This document shows, one piece after another, positions 1 to 6,129 of a stretch of 11,090 nt of DNA. The position numbers were made by a program, and so were the translations under genes. The notes under the pieces are model-generated. The model was not told the origin of the DNA. It made no database searches and was given only the letters and a program-made list of their open reading frames with translations. The first letter of the stretch is position 1. Each line of letters opens with the position of its first letter. Source of the stretch: Cellvibrionales bacterium UBA1963 (lineage in GTDB: Bacteria; Pseudomonadota; Gammaproteobacteria; Pseudomonadales; UBA7434); contig DDED01000062.1 in the NCBI GenBank assembly GCA_002336035.1, forward strand, positions 1,856-12,945, given 5' to 3'.

Positions 1-168
1 TATCGCGATGAAGTTTATAACGAAGAGTCGCCCGATAAAGGCACTGCTGAGATTATTATTGGTAAGCAACGTAATGGGCCTATTGGCACATCACGGCTTG
101 CTTTTGTTGGTCAGTACACGCGCTTCGAAAATTTATCTCATGGCGACTATGACGGTGAGTTTGAATAA
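1..168 (+). CDS. dnaB: Replicative DNA helicase DnaB, C-terminal end (partial)
   Basis: Reading frame 1 is open from the window edge to the TAA at 166-168 and gives the last 55 residues of DnaB, the hexameric 5'-3' helicase that unwinds DNA at the replication fork. The recognisable family signature is the RecA-like domain end: YNEESPDKGTAEIIIGKQRN followed by GPIGTSRLAFVGQYTRFENL, which in DnaB contains the conserved K-x-R-x-G arginine-finger region (here K22, R24, G26 of the fragment). The acidic tail GDYDGEFE is normal for the family. The 5' part lies outside the window, so the ATPase Walker motifs cannot be checked. The next gene starts 17 nt downstream on the same strand and may be co-transcribed. 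The presumed helicase-loader pair lies 0.9-2.7 kb away on the other strand. Identification is from memory of the family and is very secure. Confidence 0.95.
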   Translation, partial: YRDEVYNEESPDKGTAEIIIGKQRNGPIGTSRLAFVGQYTRFENLSHGDYDGEFE

Positions 169-185
169 TTTTTTTGGATTGTGTC

Positions 186-1115
186 ATGCCGCCATTTTCG
201 CATCGTATTCAGGCCGTCAAAGATTATTATCCTGATGCCATCACTGAAGACGCTCAACTGTTGTTGCATGTCATCGAGACGCCAGATGCGACGATCGTTT
301 TTAGCCAGCAGGGGGCCCAGTTACTATCCTTTATTCCTAAAGGACAAGACGATTGGTTCTGGCTATCGCCCAATAGTCGGTTTATAGCCGGCCAAGCGAT
401 CCGAGGGGGGGTCCCTATTTGCCTGCCATGGTTCGGTCCTCACCGCTCCGATGCAACTAAGCCCAGTCATGGCTTTGCACGAAATGTAGAGTGGCGATTA
501 CACAATGTTGAAACTGCCACGCATCAGACTTTAGGTGACTGCACGCGAGTAGAGTTCGGTTTGGATCAATATTCGCAACGACCACATCCTTTGTTTACTT
601 TTTGTTTCACTGCCCGTTTGATCTGTTATTTCAACCACCGTTTGCGGCTTGAAATAAGTGTCACAAACACGGACAGTAAAACGTTACCTTTGTCTTGGGC
701 ATTGCATTCTTATCATCCTGTTGAGGATATACAGCATGCTAGGATTATGGGCCTCGATGGGTGCGGCTATTTAGATAATACGAAACATTTACAGCGACAC
801 ATTCAATCAGGTGATATTGTATTTGAAGGCGAGGTCGATCGAGTTTTTGTTGATGCGCCATTAGCCCAAATATTAGTGCAACGACCTGCGTCAGCAACTT
901 TGCCTCAGTCAGGATTGAAGGTTTTTGCAACAGGCAGTGATACAGCTATTATTTGGAATCCAGGGATAAAAAAAGCGGCGAATATGCTGGATCTCGGTGT
1001 AGAGTATCAGTCTGATTTTGTTTGCCTTGAACGAGGCAATGCCTTAGATAACGCCTTAGCGCTTGAGCCTCAGCAGTGTCACCGAGCAGCACTAGAGGTC
1101 GAGCTGTTTTCTTAG
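186..1115 (+). CDS. D-hexose-6-phosphate mutarotase (YeaD family, aldose 1-epimerase-like)
   Basis: A predicted cytosolic epimerase of 309 residues interconverting alpha and beta anomers of glucose-6-phosphate or related hexose-6-phosphates. Family motifs are visible in order: the GGVPICLPWFG loop (residues 74-84), PSHGFAR (93-99) with a substrate/catalytic His, LSWALHSYHPVEDI (about 169-182) with the second His, IWNPG (256-260), and FVCLERGNA with the catalytic Glu (E282). Length is normal for the family (about 290-310). The start chosen is ATG 186, preceded at a suitable distance by GGA (176-178). An in-frame TTG at 174 would add four residues and cannot be excluded. The gene follows dnaB by 17 nt, suggesting read-through. 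Its 3' end overlaps the convergent lambda-P-like gene by 24 bp. The second His motif departs from the usual HTYF form (here HSYH), so exact substrate preference is uncertain. Confidence 0.88.
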   Translation: MPPFSHRIQAVKDYYPDAITEDAQLLLHVIETPDATIVFSQQGAQLLSFIPKGQDDWFWLSPNSRFIAGQAIRGGVPICLPWFGPHRSDATKPSHGFARNVEWRLHNVETATHQTLGDCTRVEFGLDQYSQRPHPLFTFCFTARLICYFNHRLRLEISVTNTDSKTLPLSWALHSYHPVEDIQHARIMGLDGCGYLDNTKHLQRHIQSGDIVFEGEVDRVFVDAPLAQILVQRPASATLPQSGLKVFATGSDTAIIWNPGIKKAANMLDLGVEYQSDFVCLERGNALDNALALEPQQCHRAALEVELFS

Positions 1116-1757
1116 CTCTACCATTCGCTGCTGCTGTTCGATTGTCGATAGTGGTTGACTGGTTTTTTTCTCGATTGCTTTTACTATTGGTAAGGTGATG
1201 TCCTCTCCCTGTTTTAAGCGTTCTAATAATAGTAAGTAGTTACGCTCAAAGACTGGAAAAGTAATAGTTTCTGGTTGACCGCTTAGGAAAAACCAGCCAG
1301 TTGATGTCCCCGCATGGTAAACAATTGGATGCGTCCAAGCAAAGCGCTGCCTAGGTTCGCGTGACATGCATGCTTCAATAAACGCTCGTTTTACATCAGG
1401 AATACCATGCATTACTAGGCTTTCACAATACTCACGAATATTGTGTGGCGTGGGTAAAAAAGTGTTGTCACAAATAGCTTGCCGACCTGCCTTAGCGATA
1501 TGTTCAGGACTTTGGTCGATCAAGAGCCTTAGCCAAAGCTGTTTCGCCATGGTTAAAGATTTATTGTCGGGAAATGCTTTGTGAAATTGATTATGGTATG
1601 CGAGCTCTAATTCAGTAAATAAATGACTGACAGCGTCGATATGGTGTTGAGTTGGTTTAAGCGCATGGTTATCAATGACAACGCGTTGATTGACGATTTC
1701 TGATTGGCTTGGTAATGCTATGTCAGAGAGTTTCTTTGCCATGACTGAATGACCCAT
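1092..1757 (-). CDS. Lambda P-like replication protein, putative DnaB helicase loader (DopE-like)
   Basis: A 221-residue protein resembling phage lambda replication protein P, which binds DnaB and brings it to the origin. The central region matches the P family pattern: a helical stretch (about 42-62, LFTELELAYHNQF), LTMAKQLWLRLL (68-79), a GRQAICDN helix (91-98) and FLPTPHNIREYCE (100-112), corresponding to the W/F-x-P-S-x-x-x-F-x-x-W-C signature. VYHAG..TGWFFL (146-158) follows, and the C-terminal third is helical and charged. No Walker A motif is present, as expected for P and unlike DnaC/DnaI. Length is close to lambda P (about 233). The gene lies 14 nt downstream of the DnaT-repeat gene on the same strand, so the two are almost certainly one operon, and dnaB ends less than 1 kb away. 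I recall a published proposal (Brezellec and colleagues) that lambda P/O relatives, named dopE/dopC, were domesticated as helicase matchmakers in bacteria lacking DnaC and DciA; this gene fits DopE. Start is ATG 1757; the ATG at 1742 is an alternative, and neither has a strong ribosome site. Confidence 0.8.
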   Translation of the reverse strand: MGHSVMAKKLSDIALPSQSEIVNQRVVIDNHALKPTQHHIDAVSHLFTELELAYHNQFHKAFPDNKSLTMAKQLWLRLLIDQSPEHIAKAGRQAICDNTFLPTPHNIREYCESLVMHGIPDVKRAFIEACMSREPRQRFAWTHPIVYHAGTSTGWFFLSGQPETITFPVFERNYLLLLERLKQGEDITLPIVKAIEKKTSQPLSTIEQQQRMVELRKQLDL

Positions 1758-1771
1758 AGTCGGATGAAACG

Positions 1772-2857
1772 TTAAATTAAATCGGCTGCCCAGCTTCGAT
1801 CGCTAAGTCGATCAAAGGCATCCCCTTTAGCGTGTGGATCATTTTCATTTCTTCTTACCCAGCGATATTTCACATGCTGTAAGAATTTGGTATTCCAAGA
1901 GTGGTGCAGTGCATTTTTGTCGCGCCAAAATAGCACAAACTCGGGGATCAGATCACGGGCAAATTGGAGTTCAATATTGGCAATAGTCAGCACATCAAAG
2001 ACTTCATGGTCGGGCTTCCAGTGTTCGCTTATTGGCTTAGGTTCTGTGTCGTGCTTAAGCGTGTGAGAGAAGCGAGCCCATTGCCGTTTGACATGGTTCA
2101 CGAACTTTGAATTCCAAGTATTTTGACCTTCTTTGCGCTCTTGCCAATACAAAATAAATTCCGCGACCGCGTCATCAATGAAGTTGCGGTTGATGCCCAT
2201 CCTTTCGAGTATTTCAATGGCATCAAGACTTGGCTGCCATTGATTTTCAATCTGATTTCCAGAGTCAGCAGAATTTATTTTATTGGCCGCAGCATGCAGG
2301 TGCTGTTGGTGGGTTTGCCAGCGGCGAGTAATGTGTTGAATAAACTTACTCGACCAAGCATGTGAGGCTTCTTTGCGTTCGCGCCAGTAAAAAACAAACT
2401 CATCAATATTGCCTTGAATAAATTGAGCGGCGACACCTTGCTGCTGCAATTGCGCGATCACTGCCGCATCTGGCCGCCATTGGTCGGCAATGCGCTGTGC
2501 GCCCAAGCTTGCGGGCGAAGCGATTTTTATGGGTGTAGCGCTTGGGTTGAGCTGTTGGTTAACGGCCAGTTCAATGATCTGTTGTTCGTCATTGGGCATA
2601 CTGTCGATCAATAAAATACCCAGATCAACCAGGCTGTGTAAGATGCGGCGAATAGCGGCGGGTTGCCAAAAAGGCAGTTGCTCGGCTTGCTGTGCTAAGG
2701 TGGTGCTGATCCACAGGTAATGGTCGCGTTGTTGGCCATTACCCAGCGCTGTGATGCTGTCTAAGTGCTGCAACAGAATCGCTTCTTCGAGGCCAATTGA
2801 TGCCGCCAGTGACGGTGAGACGATAACAGGACGTTCTGGGATTAATGATTCACTCAT
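1772..2857 (-). CDS. Replication protein: winged-helix-like N-terminus plus three tandem DnaT-type domains (DopC-like)
   Basis: A 361-residue protein of two parts. Residues about 10-100 look like a winged-helix region of phage replication initiators (lambda O/DnaD-like): SPSLAASIGLEEAILLQHLD, LPFWQPAAIRRILHSLVDLG, then a short beta-like ILLIDS. Residues about 126-182, 206-262 and 279-335 are three copies of one module with the pattern W-x-P-D/S-x(18-20)-EF-hydrophobic-x-x-W-R/Q-x(9-11)-W-x-x-KF-x-x-H-x-x-R/Y-x-W. This resembles the C-terminal ssDNA-binding domain of primosomal DnaT (which has WQPDADF and SFIAYWQ). Linkers of 15-25 residues separate the copies. E. coli DnaT has one copy, so triplication is notable. 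The tail ends in DRLSDRSWAADLI. The gene precedes the lambda-P-like gene by 14 nt, and the likely role is origin or single-strand recognition for helicase loading together with it. The match to published DopC (lambda-O derived) is from recollection and inference. Confidence 0.78.
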   Translation of the reverse strand: MSESLIPERPVIVSPSLAASIGLEEAILLQHLDSITALGNGQQRDHYLWISTTLAQQAEQLPFWQPAAIRRILHSLVDLGILLIDSMPNDEQQIIELAVNQQLNPSATPIKIASPASLGAQRIADQWRPDAAVIAQLQQQGVAAQFIQGNIDEFVFYWRERKEASHAWSSKFIQHITRRWQTHQQHLHAAANKINSADSGNQIENQWQPSLDAIEILERMGINRNFIDDAVAEFILYWQERKEGQNTWNSKFVNHVKRQWARFSHTLKHDTEPKPISEHWKPDHEVFDVLTIANIELQFARDLIPEFVLFWRDKNALHHSWNTKFLQHVKYRWVRRNENDPHAKGDAFDRLSDRSWAADLI

Positions 2858-2879
2858 GAATAAGGCTTACAGATTCTGT

Positions 2880-3025
2880 GGTTTGGCTGGGTATTGTAAA
2901 TCTTCGGTCCTTTAATCGCCACCAGCGATTAAGCATTTTGACTCGAATTGCTTGTCCTTGTTATGACCGAAGTGTCAAATATCGAGGGCAGCCATTTTTG
3001 TGGCTATTAATCAACCAGCCAAGCC
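2880..3025. repeat. Three nested inverted repeats (candidate structured RNA or operator/origin-like element)
   Basis: Outer arms: positions 2880-2890 (GGTTTGGCTGG) and 3015-3025 (CCAGCCAAGCC) form 11 pairs, one being G-T. Middle arms: CTTCGGTC (2902-2909) and GACCGAAG (2965-2972), 8 perfect pairs. Inner hairpin: TTAATCGC (2912-2919), loop CACCA, GCGATTAA (2925-2932), 8 perfect pairs plus a flanking G-T. A further small hairpin AGCCA/TGGCT (2990-3005) lies between the middle and outer right arms. The arms nest without crossing, as in a branched RNA. Both imperfect pairs are G-U if the plus strand is transcribed but A-C on the minus strand, which slightly favours a plus-strand RNA. Equally, the arms could be protein-binding half-sites around the minus-strand promoter. 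I do not recognise it as 6S RNA, tmRNA, RNase P RNA or a known riboswitch. Confidence 0.5.
2893..2921 (-). promoter_or_regulatory. Possible promoter of the DnaT-repeat/lambda-P-like operon
   Basis: On the minus strand, TACAAT (complement of 2893-2898; 5 of 6 to the -10 consensus) lies 17 bp after TGGCGA (complement of 2916-2921; 3 of 6 to the -35 consensus). Transcription would start near 2886, leaving a leader of about 30 nt before the ATG at 2857. The -35 falls in the inner hairpin and the spacer contains one arm of the middle inverted repeat, so a protein bound there could control the operon. A perfect TTGACA on the same strand (complement of 2973-2978) has no -10 at the right distance. 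Confidence 0.33.
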
Positions 3026-3107
3026 TTGGTCAGTATGTCGGCCGGGTTCGTCTTTAATTGAAAGGATCCGCTGATTGAGACGAAAACCAGTCTAAATAGC
3101 GGTTAAT

Positions 3108-3135
3108 TTGTCATAAATGCTAAATAGAATTTAAT
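3108..3135 (+). promoter_or_regulatory. Sigma-70-type promoter for the secreted-protein gene
   Basis: TTGTCA (3108-3113, 5 of 6 to the -35 consensus) and TTTAAT (3130-3135, 5 of 6 to the -10 consensus) are separated by 16 bp. Transcription would begin near 3142, giving a leader of about 40 nt that ends in the ribosome site TAGGAG (3172-3177), 6 nt before the ATG at 3184. The good -35, spacing and ribosome site together make independent transcription of this gene likely. Confidence 0.5.
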
Positions 3136-3183
3136 GGATAGTGTGATACATTAGTCGCTTAAATATTCTGTTAGGAGCTGATA

Positions 3184-3861
3184 ATGAAAAAAATAATGTT
3201 AACTGTAATTTCAATTTGCATAATGTTGAGCACTCAATCGGCTTTTGCTGGGATGAGTATTCCTGTAACGATATTGGGGAGTCATAGCCATGAGGAAGCT
3301 TATGGTGGCTTAAAGTGGCATATAGGTGGCAAAAGTTCGACACCAGAATTGGTTATTGGATACAGGAAAACAAATACTGATTATAATTTCAATCATTTTG
3401 CCGGAGGTGGATTGCCATTACCCCTCACCGAAGAAGATGATAGGTTTTCTCCAGTGAATGTAGATGGGCAAGATTTTTCTCTAACGATAGACCTTACAGG
3501 TTTCAGTATTAAAGAGGTTAGAGCTAAGTATTTCGAAGGGCATGGCGCAAATAAAAGAGCCAGTCAAGAAGAGGCTTCGCTTGGCTGGAATTTTGAACAA
3601 GGTGGTTTCCTCGGCCTTGGCATCAAGATGCAACACTTGAATATTGGGGTGGATTATTTTATGTCCCAGCCGAAGGGAGAGTCACTTGACGCATATTGGA
3701 TGATCGATAGCGTTGATAAAGCAACCATGAAATTTGATAATTACTCTGTTTCATGCCCTGAAAATTTTGTAGAAATAGGTGCCATTAACGCAATTGGTTG
3801 CGTTCCCACAATATTTATTGAGAATCCGAATATGGAAGAAACTGTAAATTTTAATTTTTAA
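3184..3861 (+). CDS. Unrecognised secreted protein with signal peptide
   Basis: A 225-residue protein I do not recognise. The N-terminus is a classic Sec signal peptide: two lysines, a hydrophobic core (residues 4-15) and an AFA cleavage site after A22. The mature part is rich in glycine and alternating hydrophobic/polar residues typical of beta strands: GGLKWHIGG (41-49), ELVIGYRKTNTD (55-66), FSLTIDLTG (98-106), EVRAKYFEGHG (111-121) and ASLGWNFEQGGFLGLGIKM (131-149). It ends in VNFNF. Two cysteines in the mature region, C191 and C206, could form a periplasmic disulfide. The C-terminal Phe with alternating pattern would suit an outer-membrane beta-barrel, but a soluble periplasmic or extracellular beta protein is equally possible. 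The start is well supported by TAGGAG six nt upstream. Its last 11 bp overlap the convergent hydroxylase gene. Composition is visibly more AT-rich than the housekeeping neighbours. Function unknown. Confidence 0.8.
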   Translation: MKKIMLTVISICIMLSTQSAFAGMSIPVTILGSHSHEEAYGGLKWHIGGKSSTPELVIGYRKTNTDYNFNHFAGGGLPLPLTEEDDRFSPVNVDGQDFSLTIDLTGFSIKEVRAKYFEGHGANKRASQEEASLGWNFEQGGFLGLGIKMQHLNIGVDYFMSQPKGESLDAYWMIDSVDKATMKFDNYSVSCPENFVEIGAINAIGCVPTIFIENPNMEETVNFNF

Positions 3862-4630
3862 ATGGGTTAACTATAAAACTGTAGAAAGAAGTTTTCTCAG
3901 GGCTTTGATTTTTGGTGATACCAAATATCAAGGCCTTTTTCTTTGCCTGGGGTAAAGTGAACGTGTTGAAAAGCTGGTCCCAAACAGTCAATATTTGCCC
4001 AAAATTACTGTTACTGTCTTTCAGGTTTAACGCGTGGTGTAATCGATGAATACTGGGGGTCACAATAAGATAACTTAAAAACTTGTCAAATTTTGGATTT
4101 ATCGCCAGCGAAGTATGGGCAAAAGCCGCGTGAATTGAAAATAAAATAGAGTAATAGAAGATTACTACCATCGCAATATCAAATAAAATATAGAGTGCCG
4201 TTACGACTAAAAAAGTTGATAGTATCTCTAACGGATGATGCAGTAAGGTGGTGAGTGAATCAACAACTTTGTCAGAGTGGTGCAGGCGATGCAGTCGCCA
4301 GAGTAGCGATAGCTTATGATGCAATCGATGATTCCAGTATTGAAAAAAATCTATTATTAAAAAACAGATGATCATATTAAGCCATTGCGGCATTTTTAGA
4401 GATGATACGCTGAATATTTCAAATGGCACAATAATTCTGGCGAACGGCACAAGAATTTCTTGGCTTGAATATAACGAAATCGCAAATCCTGCAGCTGCTA
4501 TCAATAGGTAGCTGGCGATTTTGTAATACCGGTAGGCTGGCTGGTTCTTTGCTGTATCAAGTCGCTCTAGTATAAAGAAAAATAGAATCGTCAGCGGGCC
4601 TAGGAAAAGCAAGGTATTGGTTAAGGACAT
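3851..4630 (-). CDS. Sterol desaturase / fatty acid hydroxylase family membrane protein
   Basis: A 259-residue integral membrane enzyme of the di-iron fatty acid hydroxylase superfamily, which uses oxygen to hydroxylate or desaturate lipid chains, sterols or carotenoids. The histidine boxes are intact: H101-RLHH-105 after the motif FFQYWN, H114-RLHH-118 (in WRLHRLHHSD), H131-H132, H167/H172 (HAAFAH), and H195-RLHH-199 (in SIHRLHHA), followed by SNFG (208-211) and WDQLFNTF (217-224). Hydrophobic segments at about 6-21, 38-55, 83-97 and 136-162 suit a multi-pass inner-membrane protein with the metal site on the cytoplasmic face. Length is normal for the family. The substrate cannot be told from sequence. 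No clear ribosome site precedes ATG 4630, so the start rests on ORF length and the hydrophobic N-terminus. The gene converges on the secreted-protein gene with an 11-bp overlap and diverges from radA. Confidence 0.87.
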   Translation of the reverse strand: MSLTNTLLFLGPLTILFFFILERLDTAKNQPAYRYYKIASYLLIAAAGFAISLYSSQEILVPFARIIVPFEIFSVSSLKMPQWLNMIICFLIIDFFQYWNHRLHHKLSLLWRLHRLHHSDKVVDSLTTLLHHPLEILSTFLVVTALYILFDIAMVVIFYYSILFSIHAAFAHTSLAINPKFDKFLSYLIVTPSIHRLHHALNLKDSNSNFGQILTVWDQLFNTFTLPQAKKKALIFGITKNQSPEKTSFYSFIVNPFKN

Positions 4631-4770
4631 TAATCAATTGTAAAATAATAGTTGCTTCAGTGCTAGTGCGTTACTCGACTAATTCAGTCGGTGGCGCTTG
4701 GGATATATCGTTATAGATTCTGTATTTTTTACGTTAAAATAGTACTCATTATTAGCGAGGCATCATTTTC

Positions 4771-6129
4771 ATGGCAAAAGCAAAATCAGCCTATGTCTGC
4801 ACAGACTGCGGCTCTGAGTACAATAAATGGCAGGGTCAATGCACGGATTGTGGTGTGTGGAATACTTTGTCGGAAATACGCCTTAGCAGCGCTACGCAGC
4901 GCGGCGAGCGATTAGTCGGATACTCGGGCACTCAGAGCGAGGTGCAAACCCTCGACGCTATAGATTTAGCCAGTTTGCCCCGGCAGAGTACAGGTTTGGC
5001 TGAGTTTGACCGCGTGCTAGGTGGCGGTCTCGTTGCTGGTTCAGCGATTTTGATCGGTGGTGATCCTGGCGCAGGCAAGAGTACGGTTCTATTGCAGGTG
5101 ATGTGTGAAATGGCTAAGCACCAGGCTGCGCTCTATGTCACGGGGGAAGAATCACCTCAGCAAGTGGCCATGCGAGCGAACCGCTTAGGTTTACCGACCG
5201 ACCAATTACAGCTCGCCACCGAAACCAATATTGAAGCGGTGATTGCCTTAGCGCAAAAAATTAAGCCCGCTATTATGGTCGTTGATTCGATTCAAGTGAT
5301 GCACACCAGTGATTTACAGTCTGCACCGGGTGGAGTTTCGCAAGTGCGAGAATGCGCTGCTTACCTAACTCGATTTGCAAAGCAATCGAATACGGTGGTT
5401 TTTTTAGTTGGCCATGTCACCAAAGACGGCAGTTTAGCCGGCCCTAAAGTATTAGAGCATATGATTGATTGCTCTATTTTACTTGAAGGCTCTTCTGACA
5501 GTCGCTACCGAACTTTGCGCGGGCAAAAAAATCGCTTTGGTGCGGTAAACGAACTGGGTGTCTTCGCGATGACCGAGCAGGGCATGCGAGAAGTTAAAAA
5601 CCCGTCGGCGATATTCCTTAGTCGTGCTGATGAAGATGCGCCGGGCAGTGTGGTGATGGTGTTATGGGAGGGCACTCGACCATTATTAGTTGAGATTCAA
5701 GCCTTAGTCGATGACACTCAACTAAACAATCCGCGGCGTGTTGCTGTTGGCTTAGATCAAACGCGGCTATCAATGTTACTAGCCGTTTTGCATCGTCATG
5801 GCGGCTTAGCTGTGGGCGGTTCTGATGTGTTCGTCAATGCTGTAGGCGGCGTTAAAGTGTTAGAAACAGGGGTTGATTTGGCATTACTGTTAGCCGTAGT
5901 GTCGAGTTTCCGTGATCGTTATTTACCCCGTGATTTAGTAGTGTTTGGGGAGGTTGGCTTGTCCGGTGAAATCCGCCCAGTAACCAGTGGACAAGAGCGT
6001 ATTCAAGAAGCCGCTAAGCACGGATTTAAGCGCGCTATAGTTCCAATGGCCAACGTACCAAAGAAAAAAATCGATGGTATGGAGGTGACCGGTGTCACTA
6101 AATTGATCGATGCAATAGAGTTACTTTAA
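4771..6129 (+). CDS. radA: DNA repair protein RadA (Sms)
   Basis: RadA, a RecA-like ATPase that promotes branch migration of recombination intermediates and helps repair stalled or broken forks. The 452-residue product has the family's full architecture and usual length. It has an N-terminal C4 zinc finger (C10, C13, C24, C27), a RecA-like core with Walker A GDPGAGKST (97-105) and Walker B IMVVDSIQ (168-175), the RadA-specific KNRFG motif (253-257), and a C-terminal Lon-protease-like domain (about 280-452). The N-terminus MAKAKSAYVCTDCG is the standard RadA start. A GAGG (4757-4760) lies 10 nt before the ATG. A weak promoter TTGGGA (4698-4703) with TGTATT (4721-4726), spacer 17, may serve it. 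The 3' end overlaps ettA by 9 bp tail to tail. All key residues are present, so it should be active. Confidence 0.97.
   Translation: MAKAKSAYVCTDCGSEYNKWQGQCTDCGVWNTLSEIRLSSATQRGERLVGYSGTQSEVQTLDAIDLASLPRQSTGLAEFDRVLGGGLVAGSAILIGGDPGAGKSTVLLQVMCEMAKHQAALYVTGEESPQQVAMRANRLGLPTDQLQLATETNIEAVIALAQKIKPAIMVVDSIQVMHTSDLQSAPGGVSQVRECAAYLTRFAKQSNTVVFLVGHVTKDGSLAGPKVLEHMIDCSILLEGSSDSRYRTLRGQKNRFGAVNELGVFAMTEQGMREVKNPSAIFLSRADEDAPGSVVMVLWEGTRPLLVEIQALVDDTQLNNPRRVAVGLDQTRLSMLLAVLHRHGGLAVGGSDVFVNAVGGVKVLETGVDLALLLAVVSSFRDRYLPRDLVVFGEVGLSGEIRPVTSGQERIQEAAKHGFKRAIVPMANVPKKKIDGMEVTGVTKLIDAIELL

Larger units (their letters stand above)
2858..3183. other. Non-coding divergent gap between the replication pair and the secreted-protein gene
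   Basis: A 326-bp stretch without a supportable gene. It carries three nested inverted repeats (2880-3025), a short AGCCA/TGGCT hairpin (2990-3005), a possible minus-strand promoter for the DnaT-repeat gene and a plus-strand promoter with a strong ribosome site for the gene at 3184. No tRNA, CRISPR repeat, DnaA-box cluster or intrinsic terminator with a T-tract was seen. No open frame with a ribosome site was found here. Confidence 0.8.

Noticed and set aside
1092..2857. Intact prophage
   Set aside because: Only replication-type genes are phage-like; no integrase, repressor, structural or lysis genes and no attachment repeats are visible on either side.
2950..2978. Perfect TTGACA on the minus strand (complement of 2973-2978) as the -35 of the replication pair
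   Set aside because: The sequence 15-19 bp downstream has nothing like TATAAT; the TGGCGA/TACAAT pair closer to the gene is preferred, though weak.
2858..3183. Chromosomal origin of replication next to the helicase-loader genes
   Set aside because: No cluster of DnaA boxes, no AT-rich 13-mer-like repeats and no neighbouring dnaA/gidA-type genes; the nested inverted repeats alone do not make an origin.
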